Below are positions 21,100 to 32,973 of a stretch of 64,000 bases of DNA, piece by piece. Source of the DNA: Durusdinium trenchii (lineage: Eukaryota; Sar; Dinophyceae; Suessiales; Symbiodiniaceae); NCBI GenBank assembly GCA_963970005.1, contig CAXAMN010004191.1, positions 89,189-153,188 of the forward strand. Reading direction: 5' to 3'. The position numbers and the translations under genes were made by a program. Each line of letters opens with the position of its first letter. Positions within the stretch are counted from its first letter, which is position 1. The notes beneath the pieces were generated by a model that was given only the letters and a program-made list of their open reading frames with translations, was not told where the DNA came from and ran no database searches.

Positions 21100-22740
21100 T
21101 ATTCGACCCAATCACTCCACAAGTGTTCCACGTGCCATGCATACTTCCTGAGTTTGAATGGCAATCCTCCCCCTGCCAAGCGGGGCCGACCGACAGGTGA
21201 TGACACTGTGACACGCCGATTTCGTGCCCAAACCACAGAAATTCCGGTTCCCTTGCAGGAATTTGAATGCCCCTGTGCTTTGAACGATTGGGACGCAAGG
21301 CGGTGGCTGGTCACCTTCGATCAGTCCATCAGATTGACAAGCCCAGATCCTTCCCATTTCGACCAAGTGCAGGCATGTATCCAGGTCGATTAAGCTGCAT
21401 GCACTGTAAAGCCAACTTCACCATGGCCTTTGCATTCAAAAATCATTTTGACAGGGGTATGTGTCCAATTTTACTCTTCCATTGGTTTCGTGATGCTCAC
21501 TATGGTCCGCCGATTGTTGATGCTCCCCCAAGTGCAGTGATTTTCGAGCCGCCTCAACCGACTCAGGGCCTCCACAAGACCTGGACATTTGGTCTCCTTC
21601 TCAGCACTGACTTGCATCCCACAGCAGCATTGGTCACTTTGTGAGGGTAACCATTGCTCCATGCATTCAATTTCGCCCAGAACGTCGTCTCTTGTGGGAC
21701 ACCTTTGATATGAGATGGACCATCCATTTTCCTGACCTGCCTCAGGTGAATCTGAACATGGGCATTGCACCCTACATTGTCCGCTGGATTGTGGAACCGC
21801 TCCCAATCGGTCCTTAGACAGCACAGATTCCTAGTGGGATCCCAACACGATTGATTTGGATACCAACCCCAATGGTCAAGTTAGCTGGTTCTGCACTGCC
21901 ATCCTTGAACTCGAGCACACCCTGGCACGTGATTTTATCCTGACACCGTTTATCCTGACACCGGCCGTGCGTGACCATGGCAGACAATATATCACTGGAC
22001 GACATGTCCTTTGCCGACCTTTTGGATACCTGTCAGGCACACCTCAAAGGCCCAAGAACGGAGGTGGAATGATCGCAGGGCAAAGCCAGTGGGAAAGGCA
22101 GATCGAAAAACCGATCAAACTCCTCAACCACCTCTTCGAGGCACGACGGGGATTCAAAACTGCTACAGATGCTTGCCGTCTGCGCCAAGAGGACCTCCTC
22201 AATCAGATATCATTGGATCGAAGTTTCCTTCTGTTTCTGCAAGCTGGGAAGGGTTCCATTCTCCCAGCTATGATCATGGCCTCCAAGGAATGACATCATC
22301 AGAGACAGAATACAGGCGTGACCTGCTCCCTCCGCCATGTCAACAATTTTGATCAACATGTGGCATGGCCAAGCTCCTCACACAAATGCTTGTGTTCATG
22401 TTCACCCATGCATTGTGTTGCAACTCGAATGTTTTCCCGACCTTGCAAAGAAGCACAATGCACCTGTGGACTTCTCACGTGCGGAGGTCCACATGCCGAT
22501 CTTCAACAACAGCATAGGCCAGGACGTCAGCTAGGTCCAACACAGAGTCGTGGCTGCTTTGCGTCATCTCGGAGCTGAACCCTGGAGTGGCCATTATCAA
22601 TGCCTTTTCGTCAGCTCGGGCAGCACATGGATGACCGATGATGGTCGCGATACTGTTAGATGCCCAGTCGTGGATCCTATTTGCCGTGCGGCATACATGT
22701 ATTGGCTTGTGCCACAAGAATGGCTGTAGGTGTAACATCC
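21100..22740 (+). other. Degenerate coding-like sequence after the LINE
   Basis: Of ordinary base composition, with C2H2-like pairs (CMHCKANFTMAFAFKNHF near 21400-21450) and short open stretches in several frames. No frame is intact over 150 codons. A 15-bp tandem duplicate (TTTATCCTGACACCG) lies at about 21934-21963. It may be the element's 3' part. Confidence 0.4.
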
Positions 22741-22929
22741 ATAATTAGGCCAAACTTTCGAACAATAGGACTACTCCACAGCTCTTGTCTTGTAGTGGTC
22801 TCGTCGATAAAGGTGAGCTGCGAGAGAAATAAGACTAAAATAACAAACACTTCTCGAAACGGGATCGGCGCCAAAAGGTCTCGAGCCATCTCCGTCAGCC
22901 ATTAAGCGCACGCACTCGGATTACCTTTG

Positions 22930-24950
22930 CCAACCCGAAAGTTTTTAAGCAGCAATGCCTATGCTTCTTCCATAGAGGCAATTTGCTGTCCTGCCACGCA
23001 GCTTTATAGCAGCACAAGCAGTTCTTGTCAAGTCGGTGGAGTTAGACACCAACAAGCTAATAGCACCTTCCCAATCGTCACTTGTCATCACCGTTTCAAA
23101 GCGAATCCAGGAAACCAACCGCATAGGAGCAGCGATTCGATCTCGGCGAGATACAATATCAATATATTTATATTACCTAATAAGAATACAATATATTAAT
23201 ATACATATATCTCAATAATAATCCTATAAAATTAAAATATATTTAATTCATAAAATATTAACTACCATAAAGATAATTTAAGCAACCATTAAATACATAT
23301 ATCATAATTTCCGAAAATTATTCATTTAAAATATTTATATTTTAAAATTTATTTATTTATTTTATTAAAATTCAAGAAAATTATAATTAAACTATTAAAT
23401 ATTTATATACTCATATTTTTCTAATATAATTTTCCAATATTAATCAATTATATTATATTCAATTATATATATATTTTAAAAACATAAATATATATATAAT
23501 ATTTAATCATTAATACAATTTTAGTAAATTATACATATATATATATATACTTTATTTATTTTCATAATATTATAAATTAATATATTTTATATATATAATA
23601 TATTTAAATATCGAAATTATACTTAATTAAATAAGTATATTTTTTCCCGCGAGCACAAATAGTCTCCCAAGAGCCACGCGAAAAAAGGAAAACACAATAG
23701 AGACAGGGAATTATAAAGCTTGCAGAGCTGTGAAAGAAATGGATGAAATATAATATTCCACCAAAAGTACAAGAAAATAGGAACCAATCGAATATGCAAA
23801 TACATTACGCATCAAACAGCACAATAATCGAAAGCACCAAGAGCAATACCATGAGAGGCTCGGAAGCCTTTGGGACTTGGTACAGTCCCATGCATCATAC
23901 GTGTGTAGCAAAAGGACCAATTCTATTTATGGCGACCTGTTTGATATTATAAAGAAATTGGTAGTCCGATATATCAAAAACAGTGTGGGGTCCAAATAGA
24001 AAAGAACAGGAATCCTTGTAAATTTCAATAATCCAATCTGCTCTGGGCCTACCTGGTCTCCGAAAAAGCGGAATTTTAGATGTGACACCGTCAAATTCAA
24101 GAACGATTTAGACTAGCGGATCCGACCTAGGTGCCTTCAAAATATTGCCAAATAGACGGCATTTTGTTTTTTTTCCATGTCTGCCCGAAAGGTTCAAAAA
24201 TATATTCATGCTCCTGCTGGATGCTAGCGTACATTCGAGCGTTTGTTTATTCCCGATCAATGCACGTTGGAGCGATTCCTAAAATCCTTCTAAGAGATTT
24301 ATTTTGAAAGGCATTGAGTCGAGATATATCAGCAGTAGTTAGTTGTAAGCATTCAAGATTATAGAAAAGTTTAGATCCAACAATAACGTTAAAGATTTCT
24401 ATTTTCTGATGTTAAGTTTTGACCAGAATATCTTAAGCCTGTTACACGTTACTATGCAATCGCTCAATCTGTTGGAGATCTCTGCCCGGTTATCAAAGGA
24501 ATTAAAATATTATTAGCATCAGAATCTCAACAACATAAATGTCGTTTATTAGTTATTGTTATCTTAGGGTGTTAAGTTCTTGCTTCAAATCAATAAAACA
24601 TATTTAGTATAATCCAAAAAAAAATTATAGAGATAATAGGTATCTTTGATGGATTCCTACACCTTAGCATTTCCAAGAGGAATTTTGCCCATTAATAGAT
24701 TTAAATTCCCTAGAAAAAAAATTTAAATAAAATCGATTATGCGGGCAAAAAAATAAGGATCCTAGCATCGTGCGGTTTTTTAAAAAAATCTTAAATATAT
24801 CTTATTAAGAAATTAACCTAAATTTTCCGACCTTTATCGAACTATTCTTTCACTAAAACATTTCAAATTTATAATATAATATTAGAAAAAAATAAGGCAA
24901 TAATCAAACAATACCGAAAGAATCTCCCTTTTAGTCTTTGATACTCTATG
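22930..24950. other. AT-rich block without genes
   Basis: Strongly A/T-biased, with long TATA and TAAA runs from about 23160. I found no coding pattern or modular repeat word. It ends sharply near 24950 in ordinary DNA with a C9/G6 run. Confidence 0.65.
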
Positions 24951-24966
24951 ACCGCTGCGGTTTTTG

Positions 24967-24984
24967 CCCCCCCCCTACGGGGGG
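24967..24984. repeat. C-run/G-run inverted repeat at the AT-rich boundary
   Basis: Nine C, the loop TAC, then six G. It can fold into a 6-bp GC stem. It lies exactly where the AT-rich block ends. Confidence 0.6.
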
Positions 24985-25289
24985 CGTGTGTGTGAAACCC
25001 TTGTAACATAGGGGGCCTGTTAGTCTTTTCTTCTACATCTTTGCGCACAACAATGGAGAAGCATCAATCCCTGCGTAGAAAGATTGAGAACCGTGAGAAA
25101 CTCCAAAGTAGCAAGCAAAGCACCCACTCTAGAACTGATTCAACCTCCAAACTGTTCCAAGCCCCACCCCACATTGCCAGCGATGGGAAGCCCGGCCGTA
25201 TTTCATTTTTATGTAGATTCGGAGGGTGAAATGCTGTAAGTTCGGAGGGTAAATGCTGCGTGCGGGAGGGTCTCTCTCTCTCTCTCTGC

Positions 25290-25385
25290 ATGTTACTACT
25301 AGCTTCTTGTTACTACTAGTAAGGCACTTGTTACTACTACCGTGGCACTTGTTCCTACTAGCTTCTTGTTACTACTAGCGTATGT
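25290..25385 (-). repeat. CTANTAG modular repeats
   Basis: Reverse GAACAAGAAG and TAACAAGTGC words, preceded by a TC microsatellite at about 25269-25287. It lies just downstream of the nucleoside transporter stop codon. These are the first units after a gap of about 19 kb. Confidence 0.8.
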
Positions 25386-25401
25386 TCTTGGAAAAGTCTT
25401 T

Positions 25402-28400
25402 TCAATCTTCTTCGTGCCACGACGCCTCAAAAGACTGCGCGGCTTTGGCCTTGCGCACGGCTGAGAAGGACTGTGGCACGTGAGACAGCATTGAAATCAG
25501 GGCAATTGGGTGAAAAAGGCACAGGTCGATCCAAGAAAGATTCCAAAGACCAGCGCCAATGACCTTGCGAAGATGAAAGGTTGTCCAAGCAAACTCAGTC
25601 CAGAACTTGTAATGTGAAGAAACTTCAGTTGGTGAAGCTAAGGCAGCTAAAAGGATCCTCGTGTCAATTTGTAAAAGCTAAATGGCTATTTGGTGGAGGC
25701 CATCGCTCAGATCGCTCTTAGGTGAAAGCCACAGAGGACAGAATTTCTCAAAGCTAAAGGGCCTTTTTGGTAAAACTGTTACTATATAGTAGCCTCTTGT
25801 TCCTAGTAGCGATGCCGGGGTTCCTAGTAGCGATGCCAAAAGCGCCCCTAATAGCTTCTTGCTACTAGTTTTTTGCCTGGGCTTCTTGCATCATCGTACC
25901 CACCGGCTCCTTCTCCTGGTGGGAGACCCCCTCCTGCTCCGGCCCAAGCATCATGGACAGCGTCGATACCTCTGAAATACATGTTGGCTTATAAGACGAC
26001 AAAGAGAGAAACAAGAAGGTAGATGTATAGAACCCTCTCCTTCTTTATCCTTCTGTTAAGCCAAAATGTGTAGTGCTCTTGTGACTTTCAACAGGCGGAA
26101 AAAAAGTTCTGGAGAAAACCTTGCACAGTTCCGAGGCAGCTGCATAGCCATTGGAAAAGGCCATCAGTGCCTCAAGGTTGTCGAGTTGCTCTAGCCAACC
26201 TAATAGCAATGGCCTCCAACCTAATAGGGATTAGCCACGGCCTCCAACCATAAAATGGAGGAAGAAATTCATCCATCGTTTTAGTCAAAGTGCCATGGCC
26301 GCAAGCTGTATGAAAGCATTCTGGGCCCAACTTTCTTGGCTCAGTCGTTGCATCGCAATGAACAGCGGAACAAAAAGCAATCGTGCAAAAGCCAACAAAG
26401 ACACCACCCAGCCATTATCGATGCGAAGTGCCTCAGCCAATCTCAAGAAGCCATGGTCTAAGGCCAACTCTGGAGGCAAAGAAGCACTCAGCAAACTGCT
26501 GAATGCAAACGCCTAATATATCAAAGGAAGAAACTGTTATATAAGATATATATTGGAAAAAAAAAGATATACCAAGATGTCCATGCACCTTGATGGCCTG
26601 TACTTGCTCAATTTGCTAAACATTCTCAGTGCATGTGTCAGGATGTTGAATTACAGTATGTCTACCCAGGCACAGACCACTGCGGGGCAAAGCGGCCCAC
26701 CACATCCATCAATTGAAAAACGGCAATGAGTAAGGAAACACGACTTCCGGGAGCAAATCGAGACGTCACACCTGTGGCAGAGCGATGGCCTCGTAAGCTA
26801 CTAGGGATGGCCTCCAATCACAGTTTGAACAAGCAAGATCGTGCCTGGGAAAATGGTGAAGGTTATAGTGAAGACAGCAGCAACCGTCAAAGCCTGGCAA
26901 ATCCAAACAAATCTTGGTGTTCGGAGCTGCTCTATGCTTTCCCCTCCATTTGGCCAAGTTGTCTGCATAAGTCAGACATTGCCCTCCTTTCAGAAGTTGC
27001 TCAAGTTCTAATTGAGTGGCTCCTCTTGTCTCCCTCTCTTCGGCTCTCTTCACCGTCTGACTCTCCGTCTGACCTGCGGCCATGCATTTTGCACCAGGAT
27101 CTCACGAGACGATCGTGCTCTCGAAAGCATTGGGGACGATACTGCAGAGACCTGAGAGAGAGAGGAACAAGGCAAGACCTTAATAGCAATGGCCTTCAAC
27201 CTAATAGCAACGGTCCACCCTAGTAGCGATGGCAAGACCTTATGTTGAAGTGAAGTTTCATGTGTTTTTCACGAACACATCATCATGTTCATACGATTTG
27301 CGCATGATTCGATTCCGGACTGAGTAAGCACAGCGCAAGCTAAGAGCTACAGTAATAGACTTAAAAAGTAGACTGATAAACCACATTTAAACATGCTGGA
27401 ACACAGGTCCGTGCATTGCCAAATCTAAGGCGCCAACTCGCAAGTTAGATTGCTCTCCAGGGGGTGGTTTCGCAATATTCATCCGCAGCTGGACAGTCCT
27501 TGGCCCAACGACCCTAATTTCAGCGAATGTAATGTATCTATCTCAAAACCAAATGAGCTGTGCGACAGGTGAGTTCGCATTGCAACAAGCACAGGGATGC
27601 CACCCAGCTCGAAGACTGCAGACGAGATGAAGCTCACAAGGAGTCCAACCCGTGTAGTGCCACAGACCATTCCCACGACACCACTCAGCCTGAGACAAAA
27701 TCAGGTACAAAGACCATTCCTCAAAAGCAAAGAAATCCAAGACAAATCTCCTGACAACTTCAAAACAATCAAGCCTAATGCCAGTTTCCGCAAAAAACTA
27801 GGAACCACATCAATCGTGCAAGGGGCTCCTCGAACCAGGAAACTCCGGGGGTAGTAGCTACTACTCACTTAGGTTTACCCGTCAGCTCAGTAGCTACTTC
27901 ACGGCCTTACTCCCCCACACCCCGTAAACAAAGTTTTCCCGGCAAGAGACCCCACAAAGATTTTAAGTAGAGCTAATGAAGGGTGAAAACACAAATTTCC
28001 GCACTCAGGAGCACACGCATGAGAGCACAAATGTGGGAACACATATGTGGGAGGACACGTATAAGAGCACAAAGTGCTGCGCCTACCCCGAAATCTGCGC
28101 AGCGAGGTTCGCAACGCGCCGCGCCTGCTGCAACATCTGCATTTTGAGGGTCCCAAGGCACATCAAGAGTCACACCCCGCTGTCTTTGCACTTCGCACCA
28201 GAAGCACTTCCAAGGACAAATTGAAAATGACACAAAACACTTTCGCATGATACCCCTCTAAATTTTTGAAAACGAACTCACAGCACCTGCCAAGAAACCA
28301 TGGCACACCAAACACCCAACACCAAGACCAAAGCGCAAAGCCAAACCTGCATATCGAAGCAAAACGGCTCCGACCTCCTTTGCTTGCCACGAAAAGCTGA

Positions 28401-30020
28401 CTTCAGACCACCGCAAATTCTACCATATGAGATGCTCAAGGGCTTGAACTTACGCCAAATTAATTCAATAGACTCATAGGCCTCATAGGTAAAACAAATA
28501 ATCACCGAGTGAGAGCCGGAATCAGCCACAGAAAGTGACCACCAAGTCTGAAAATGCGCGCTGCGCCACAACGAGGGCGAAGTCGAGGAAAGGGTCCGGT
28601 CGGGAAAACCATTTTGCGCGAGCCTGCGCAGTCGAAATGTACTTCGATCTTGAGAAGCAATGTGCTGCCCACATCGGTGAGCACCCCTTGATCAAGCCCA
28701 GCCTTAACTTTTATCGTAAGAACCCAAGTGTGACCACAGCGTTTAGGAAAACTTATATGATTTTATCAGTCAACGGAAAGCTATTAGGGTTGGAGGCCAT
28801 TGCTATTGTCTAGTCTATCTGTGGTACGAAGCAACTTCTTGTGTCGAGGCACACGCCGCCGATTCCCTGACCAAACATCAGGTCTTGAGCAAACTTGGGT
28901 GAAAGGCAGCCTGCGAGACCAAAGGCGCAAGCTTGCCAGACTCCTCAAGCTTGCAGGAACCATGTTCGCTACTAGGAGCAAGAGGACGCTACTAGGGGCT
29001 CCTGGCCGGGGCCTACAAGGTGGCTTAGGAGTTTTCTTGGTACCTTAGTACTGGCTGTAGTAGGAAGGAAGCAGAAGGCATCAGAAGAAAGCAAAGCAAA
29101 AATACGTTGCGGTGTGGTTTGCGAGTTTGGAACCACCGGTCCTGCAGCTGCACCCATCAACCTCAAATTGTGGGCTCTTGACATCTCAGTTGGCAGCTGG
29201 TAGTTGAGGCATGGGCAATGACTTAGCGATGGCCTCCAACCTACTAGCCCCTTCAGCTAAGCGCCCAGCCCGGTGCAAGCCACAGCCATCCCGAAACCTG
29301 GCAAAGCACGTCCGCAGAGAATGTGACAGGAACAACAGCAATCAACCCGCATACTAGGCTCCTGGCCTTACTACTAGGAGCAAAAACTAATAGTAACAAA
29401 GGGCATCGCTACTAGGAGCAAGGACACTACTCGTAGTTAAGTTTCCTTTGGACCTTTAGACCTGTCCATTCCCTTCTTTCCACTTTTGAAACCACAAATG
29501 ACGGCAGTGCCCCGCCTGTGCTGATGTTTTGTGGTGTTGTGTACATGTGGCATAGCAGCAAGCCAACCAAGGACATTGACAATGACACCGAGGCTACATT
29601 CCAACGAAGTGCGAATGGAATGAAGGCAACAACTGTTCGACTTGTCAAAATCAGCTGAGTGATGTTCACAGCCAAAGAGTAGACGATGGAGCACCAAAAT
29701 GCCCATCCAGCTCCAGCGAAGCGCTGTGAATGAAACACGTCATCATCAAAACTGTGTGTAAACGTCCTTGCTTCGTTGCAGCACCCGAACAAAAACGCAA
29801 AGAAAGATCTCATAGAGGACTCAAATGGGGGACAAATAAAGCCATACAGAGCAAAGTATCCTGAGCAAAGTACAGGTTACAACAGAACTTGCCAGCTGAG
29901 TAATGTCGCCACACCTGCATAAATGAAGGAAGCCCGAAGCAACGGTGATGTCGAAGGATCTATCTCTCTCTCCAGCTCCGTGGTGCCGATGGACCAGATT
30001 TCCGAATCGGTCACTGTCAT
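25402..30020 (-). CDS. Equilibrative nucleoside transporter-like protein (SLC29/ENT), about 9 exons
   Basis: ENT proteins are 11-helix membrane carriers that move nucleosides. The start is ATG at 30018-30020. Exon 1 (29881-30020): MTVTDSEIWS, then SFIYAGVATLLSWQVL, the ENT helix 1. Exon 2 begins at 29751 (GWAFWCSIVYSLAVNITQL). Less certain exons lie within 28278-28571 and 27480-27676. Exon 26845-26893 has TITFTIFPG, the ENT TLxxFPG helix 7. About 26285-26480: FARLLFVPLFIAMQRL (helix 9). 26120-26170: LMAFSNGYAAASE (the SNGY helix 10). About 25882-25996: STLSMMLGPEQEG. Last exon about 25402-25606, ending EED and TGA, with an extra hydrophobic tail (LWNLSWIDLCLFHPIALI). Exons 26120-26170 and 25996 down join in phase 0; one donor is GC. 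The middle exons are unresolved. Confidence 0.7.
25790..26255. repeat. Modular repeats in ENT-gene introns
   Basis: Reverse words lie at 25790-25872, including the variant CTATATAG. Two GGAGGCCATTG-type units lie at 26200-26255. Confidence 0.7.
27178..27240. repeat. GGAGGCCATCG-type units
   Basis: Three reverse units in an ENT intron. A single one is also at 26805-26820. Confidence 0.7.
28785..29010. repeat. Modular repeats
   Basis: One GTTGGAGGCCATTG unit at about 28785-28805, and forward words at 28965-29010. Confidence 0.7.
29220..29430. repeat. Modular repeats
   Basis: A reverse GGAGGCCATCG unit at 29224-29250, and forward GGGCTCCTGGC, GAACAAAGGGCATCG and GAGCAAGGAC words at 29352-29430. 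Confidence 0.75.
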
Positions 30021-30049
30021 GGCGGACAGGTCAGTGGGAAAAAAAAAAC

Positions 30050-30160
30050 CTTAGGGGCTCCTGCCCTTAGTACTAGGAGCAAGGATGCTACTCTAAGAGC
30101 CATGGTCTCCACCCTAGTAGCAATGGCCTCCACCCTACTAGCGATGGTCTCCAACCTGTA
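30050..30160. repeat. Modular repeats upstream of the ENT start codon
   Basis: Forward words at 30050-30095, then three reverse GGAGGCCATTG-type units to 30155. They start 30 bases upstream of the putative ATG, so lie in the 5' leader or promoter zone. Confidence 0.75.
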
Positions 30161-30164
30161 GGAG

Positions 30165-30985
30165 ACAAACAGTTATATAGATATGTTGAAACCACTGGTT
30201 GCCCATTCCTCCCAATGGAAGCTATCATGAGAAAGAAGTCGGAACAAGTTGAAGAACTTGCTTAATCCTACTACAACATGAGTGGCTCGGCGACTGCAAA
30301 GCTTCGGAGATCATATTGGAGTGTCCGTGTCTAATTCTGCCGTGCTGGACAACGAGGTTCTGCCGTGCAACACATGGTGCTCACGTTCTGTCTTTTCCCC
30401 AGCTCTCTCACCAGCGCACCCTCACTGGAAAAGCGATGTTTCCTGCTTATCAAAACAGGGCCTTGGCACACATAACATAAGCGTCACGAAACACCATCCT
30501 TGATCTAGAAAACAACTAGGGCAGGTGCAGCTGCAGTGGGGGGCACTGCAATTTATGCTCCCAGAATTGCCGCTCCTGAGATGCAAGGCATGGAACTAGG
30601 ACGACATCACATTGCATGAGTGCTAATTATTAGGGTAATGGTAACTTTGTTGGTTTTGTCGGGTGGCCATGAAGACCCATGAAGCATAGCTAGGGCAACA
30701 AACGAAACCGTGTGACCTAGATTTGGCAGAAACGAGATTTGAAGAAAGCAAAGCTTGAGTTGTCTTGATGCCAAATGGGTTCTGGCTCCCTTGGTTGGTC
30801 GTTTGGCTATTTCATGCAGTGGCTCGGCTGGTCGACCTTTCTTTCTTTCATTCCTTCTTTCTTTTTATCCCTAATACTGATGCAACAAAGTGGCAACGCA
30901 CTAACAAAGCAGCTTGCCCACACCCTCCCACCGACAAAGCATTAGCTGCATCTGCATTTTCTTGCGCTTATGCTCTCTATTGCCC
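30165..30985. other. Spacer, nothing recognised
   Basis: Between the ENT 5' end and a microsatellite. Short ORFs on both strands show no family resemblance. Confidence 0.4.
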
Positions 30986-31080
30986 ACTCTCACTCACTCA
31001 CTCACTCACTCACTCACTCACTCACTCACTCAGTCAGTCAGTCAGTCAGTCAGTCAGTCACTCTCTCTCTCTCTCTCTCT
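30986..31080 (+). repeat. Compound microsatellite CTCA, GTCA and CT
   Basis: About 47 bases of CTCA, about 28 of GTCA, then about 20 of CT, in direct succession. The ORFs across it are artefacts. Confidence 0.9.
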
Positions 31081-31184
31081 TGTGTCTCCATCTTCTTCCC
31101 CGTGCTCAGTGTCACCTTGAGCGGTTGCTTAACTGGCTGGTGACAAAAATTGGTTATGGACTCATTCGCTGGTCCTGGGTTGGT

Positions 31185-31305
31185 TTGGTGGAGGCCATCG
31201 CTATTAGTAACAAGAAACTACTAGGGGCTCCTGGCATCGCTACTAGGAGCAAAGACGCTACTAGGGCCATCGCCATTAGGGTGGAGGCCATCGCTATTAG
31301 GGTGG
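31185..31305 (+). repeat. Modular repeats mixing both word classes
   Basis: A GTGGAGGCCATCG unit runs straight into GAACAAGAAA, GGGCTCCTGGC and GAGCAAAGACG words, and back into two GTGGAGGCCATCG units. All share CTA[C/T]TAG junctions. It shows that the two word classes form one lexicon. Confidence 0.85.
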
Positions 31306-31452
31306 AGTTCCTAGTTCTTCAATTGCTCTGGGACACTGGAGGCGACGGGGATTTTATCCGGCACCCCGCATGCGCAACATGGACTCTTGACAAGTGTAAT
31401 TCGGGAGTTGTCAGAGCTGCAGTTGCATGATCTTGCGTTAAACATGGGAAAC

Positions 31453-31695
31453 TCAAGCAACTGCAGCAAAGCTCAACTTCTGCGCCTCGGAGAGTGACGG
31501 AAACTTGTTGTCCAGGGCTTCTTTCACCAGCTGTGTTACTTGCATGGGCCGTTCGATCATGTTACCAGCCTGAGCAGTCCAGCGCTTCCTCATGCTTGCA
31601 AGCTGGAACTATCATGAAATGCTTTGCGCACCAAGTAGAGCATGAAGGGCGTGTAGCGCTGCATCTCCTTTACAAACATGGGGTACTTCGCCTCG
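31453..31695 (-). pseudogene. Unknown gene fragment, C-terminal, possible frameshift
   Basis: Two adjacent coding-looking stretches on the minus strand. 31623-31695 reads YPMFVKEMQRYTPFMLYLV after an AG|G acceptor. 31453-31602 reads RWTAQAGNMIERPMQVTQLV and ends SFAAVA and TGA. They are in different frames and only 20 bases apart, too short for a normal intron, so a small indel or a missed splice is likely. No domain is recognised. Upstream exons, if any, were not found. Confidence 0.4.
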
Positions 31696-31879
31696 CAATG
31701 TGTTGTTACTTCTTACCAATCCAAACACTGAAACACTGAAACGCAGTTCGAAGCGCAAGCACGCTCAAAGCCTGAGCTTAGAATGCATTCTAAGCACGCT
31801 GCATTGCTCTTGATGGCTCTGGTCAAAAGCATTAGTCCATAGGAGCCCTGAGAAATTTCAGCTGGTTCGGCGCCATGCC

Positions 31880-32300
31880 GCAGATCCGAGCCCTAGTAGC
31901 TTCTTCCTCCTGGTAGCGATGCCCTTTGTTATTAGTAGCTTCTGGCTACTAGCAGTAATGCCAGGAGCTCCTAGTAGGAAGAAACCAACACGGCAAATTG
32001 ACCAAAGCGTCCTGTACACGATTGTTCTCCATGTGGACCTTTGCGAAAGCACCACTTGGACATGGAAACAGAAGATTCTAACTGGCCAGGAGTCCAGGAG
32101 CCCCGAACGTAGCGATGCCCTTTGCTCCTAGTAGCGTCCTTGTTCCTACTAGTAAGGCCAGGAGCGCCCCTAGTAGCGTCCTTGCTCCTAGTAGCGTGGC
32201 ACTTGTTTCTAGTAGCAAACATTGTTACTACTAGTAAGGCACTTGTTCCTAGTAGCTTTTTGTTACTACTAGTAATGCCCTTTGTTCCTAGTAGCCAACC
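31880..32300 (-). repeat. Long CTANTAG modular arrays
   Basis: Reverse units at 31880-31985 and 32098-32300, with about ten words in the second. Confidence 0.85.
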
Positions 32301-32499
32301 CACTTGGAAGCCGGCAGCTGAAACTCCGAAGCGTGACTCCGCGATCAGGTCCGAGATAGCAACCAAGGACCTTGGCATCCAAAAACTAAAATTGAACAGA
32401 TATAGTAACTTGGAAATATTATTGAATAATTGAATAGTTGCATTATTCATATTGTAATACATAATATTGTATTGCATTATTATCAATATACATCAATAA

Positions 32500-32850
32500 C
32501 CATGACCTCCAACCTAATAGCGATGGCCTCCAACAAAGGAATACACATGAATACAGTCGGCTTTTCAAGAGTTCACTTAGACGCTGTGTGTGTGTGGCAT
32601 TAGGGCACCGGCGCTTCAGTAAGGCGATTGGCATCAAGGTTCAAAGTCTGAACCTGTGGAGACGTCCGCCGAAGTGACTGGCTAAATAACTTACCAAAAT
32701 CAAGGTGAGCACGTGGATGTCGCAGCTTCGGAGGAGACTGAGCAAATGCCGGAGCCCGGAATCCTCACAAGCATGCCCAACAAAGATTGAGGAGGCTTCT
32801 TGCTACTAGTCGTAAATGCCCCTGCAACTAGTAGCTTCTTGCTACTAAAA
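32500..32850. repeat. Modular repeats
   Basis: Two reverse GGAGGCCATCG units at 32500-32540, and degenerate CTACTAG words at 32790-32850. Confidence 0.65.
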
Positions 32851-32973
32851 TGACTGCTTTGCAAATGCAAGAAGGATTGTAAGAAACAAGCTCGCACATA
32901 TTTTCGGACGTACGACTGCTCCCATGTTGCGCCAAGATGTTCATCTTGACTCCTCGAGCGTAGCCACATAGCT

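Larger units (their letters stand above)
17560..22740 (+). mobile_element. Decayed LINE (non-LTR) retrotransposon
   Basis: Read on the + strand in broken frames. There is an apurinic-type endonuclease, then a reverse transcriptase, then a thumb region and Cys/His motifs, the usual order for LINE ORF2. Frameshifts and stops split it into at least six pieces. The ends are not defined: no poly-A tail or target duplication was identified, and the sequence after 21100 is not clearly LINE. Confidence 0.75.

Noticed and set aside
30765-31430. 221-codon plus-strand ORF
   Set aside because: It runs through a CTCA/GTCA microsatellite and modular repeat words. There is no independent coding evidence.
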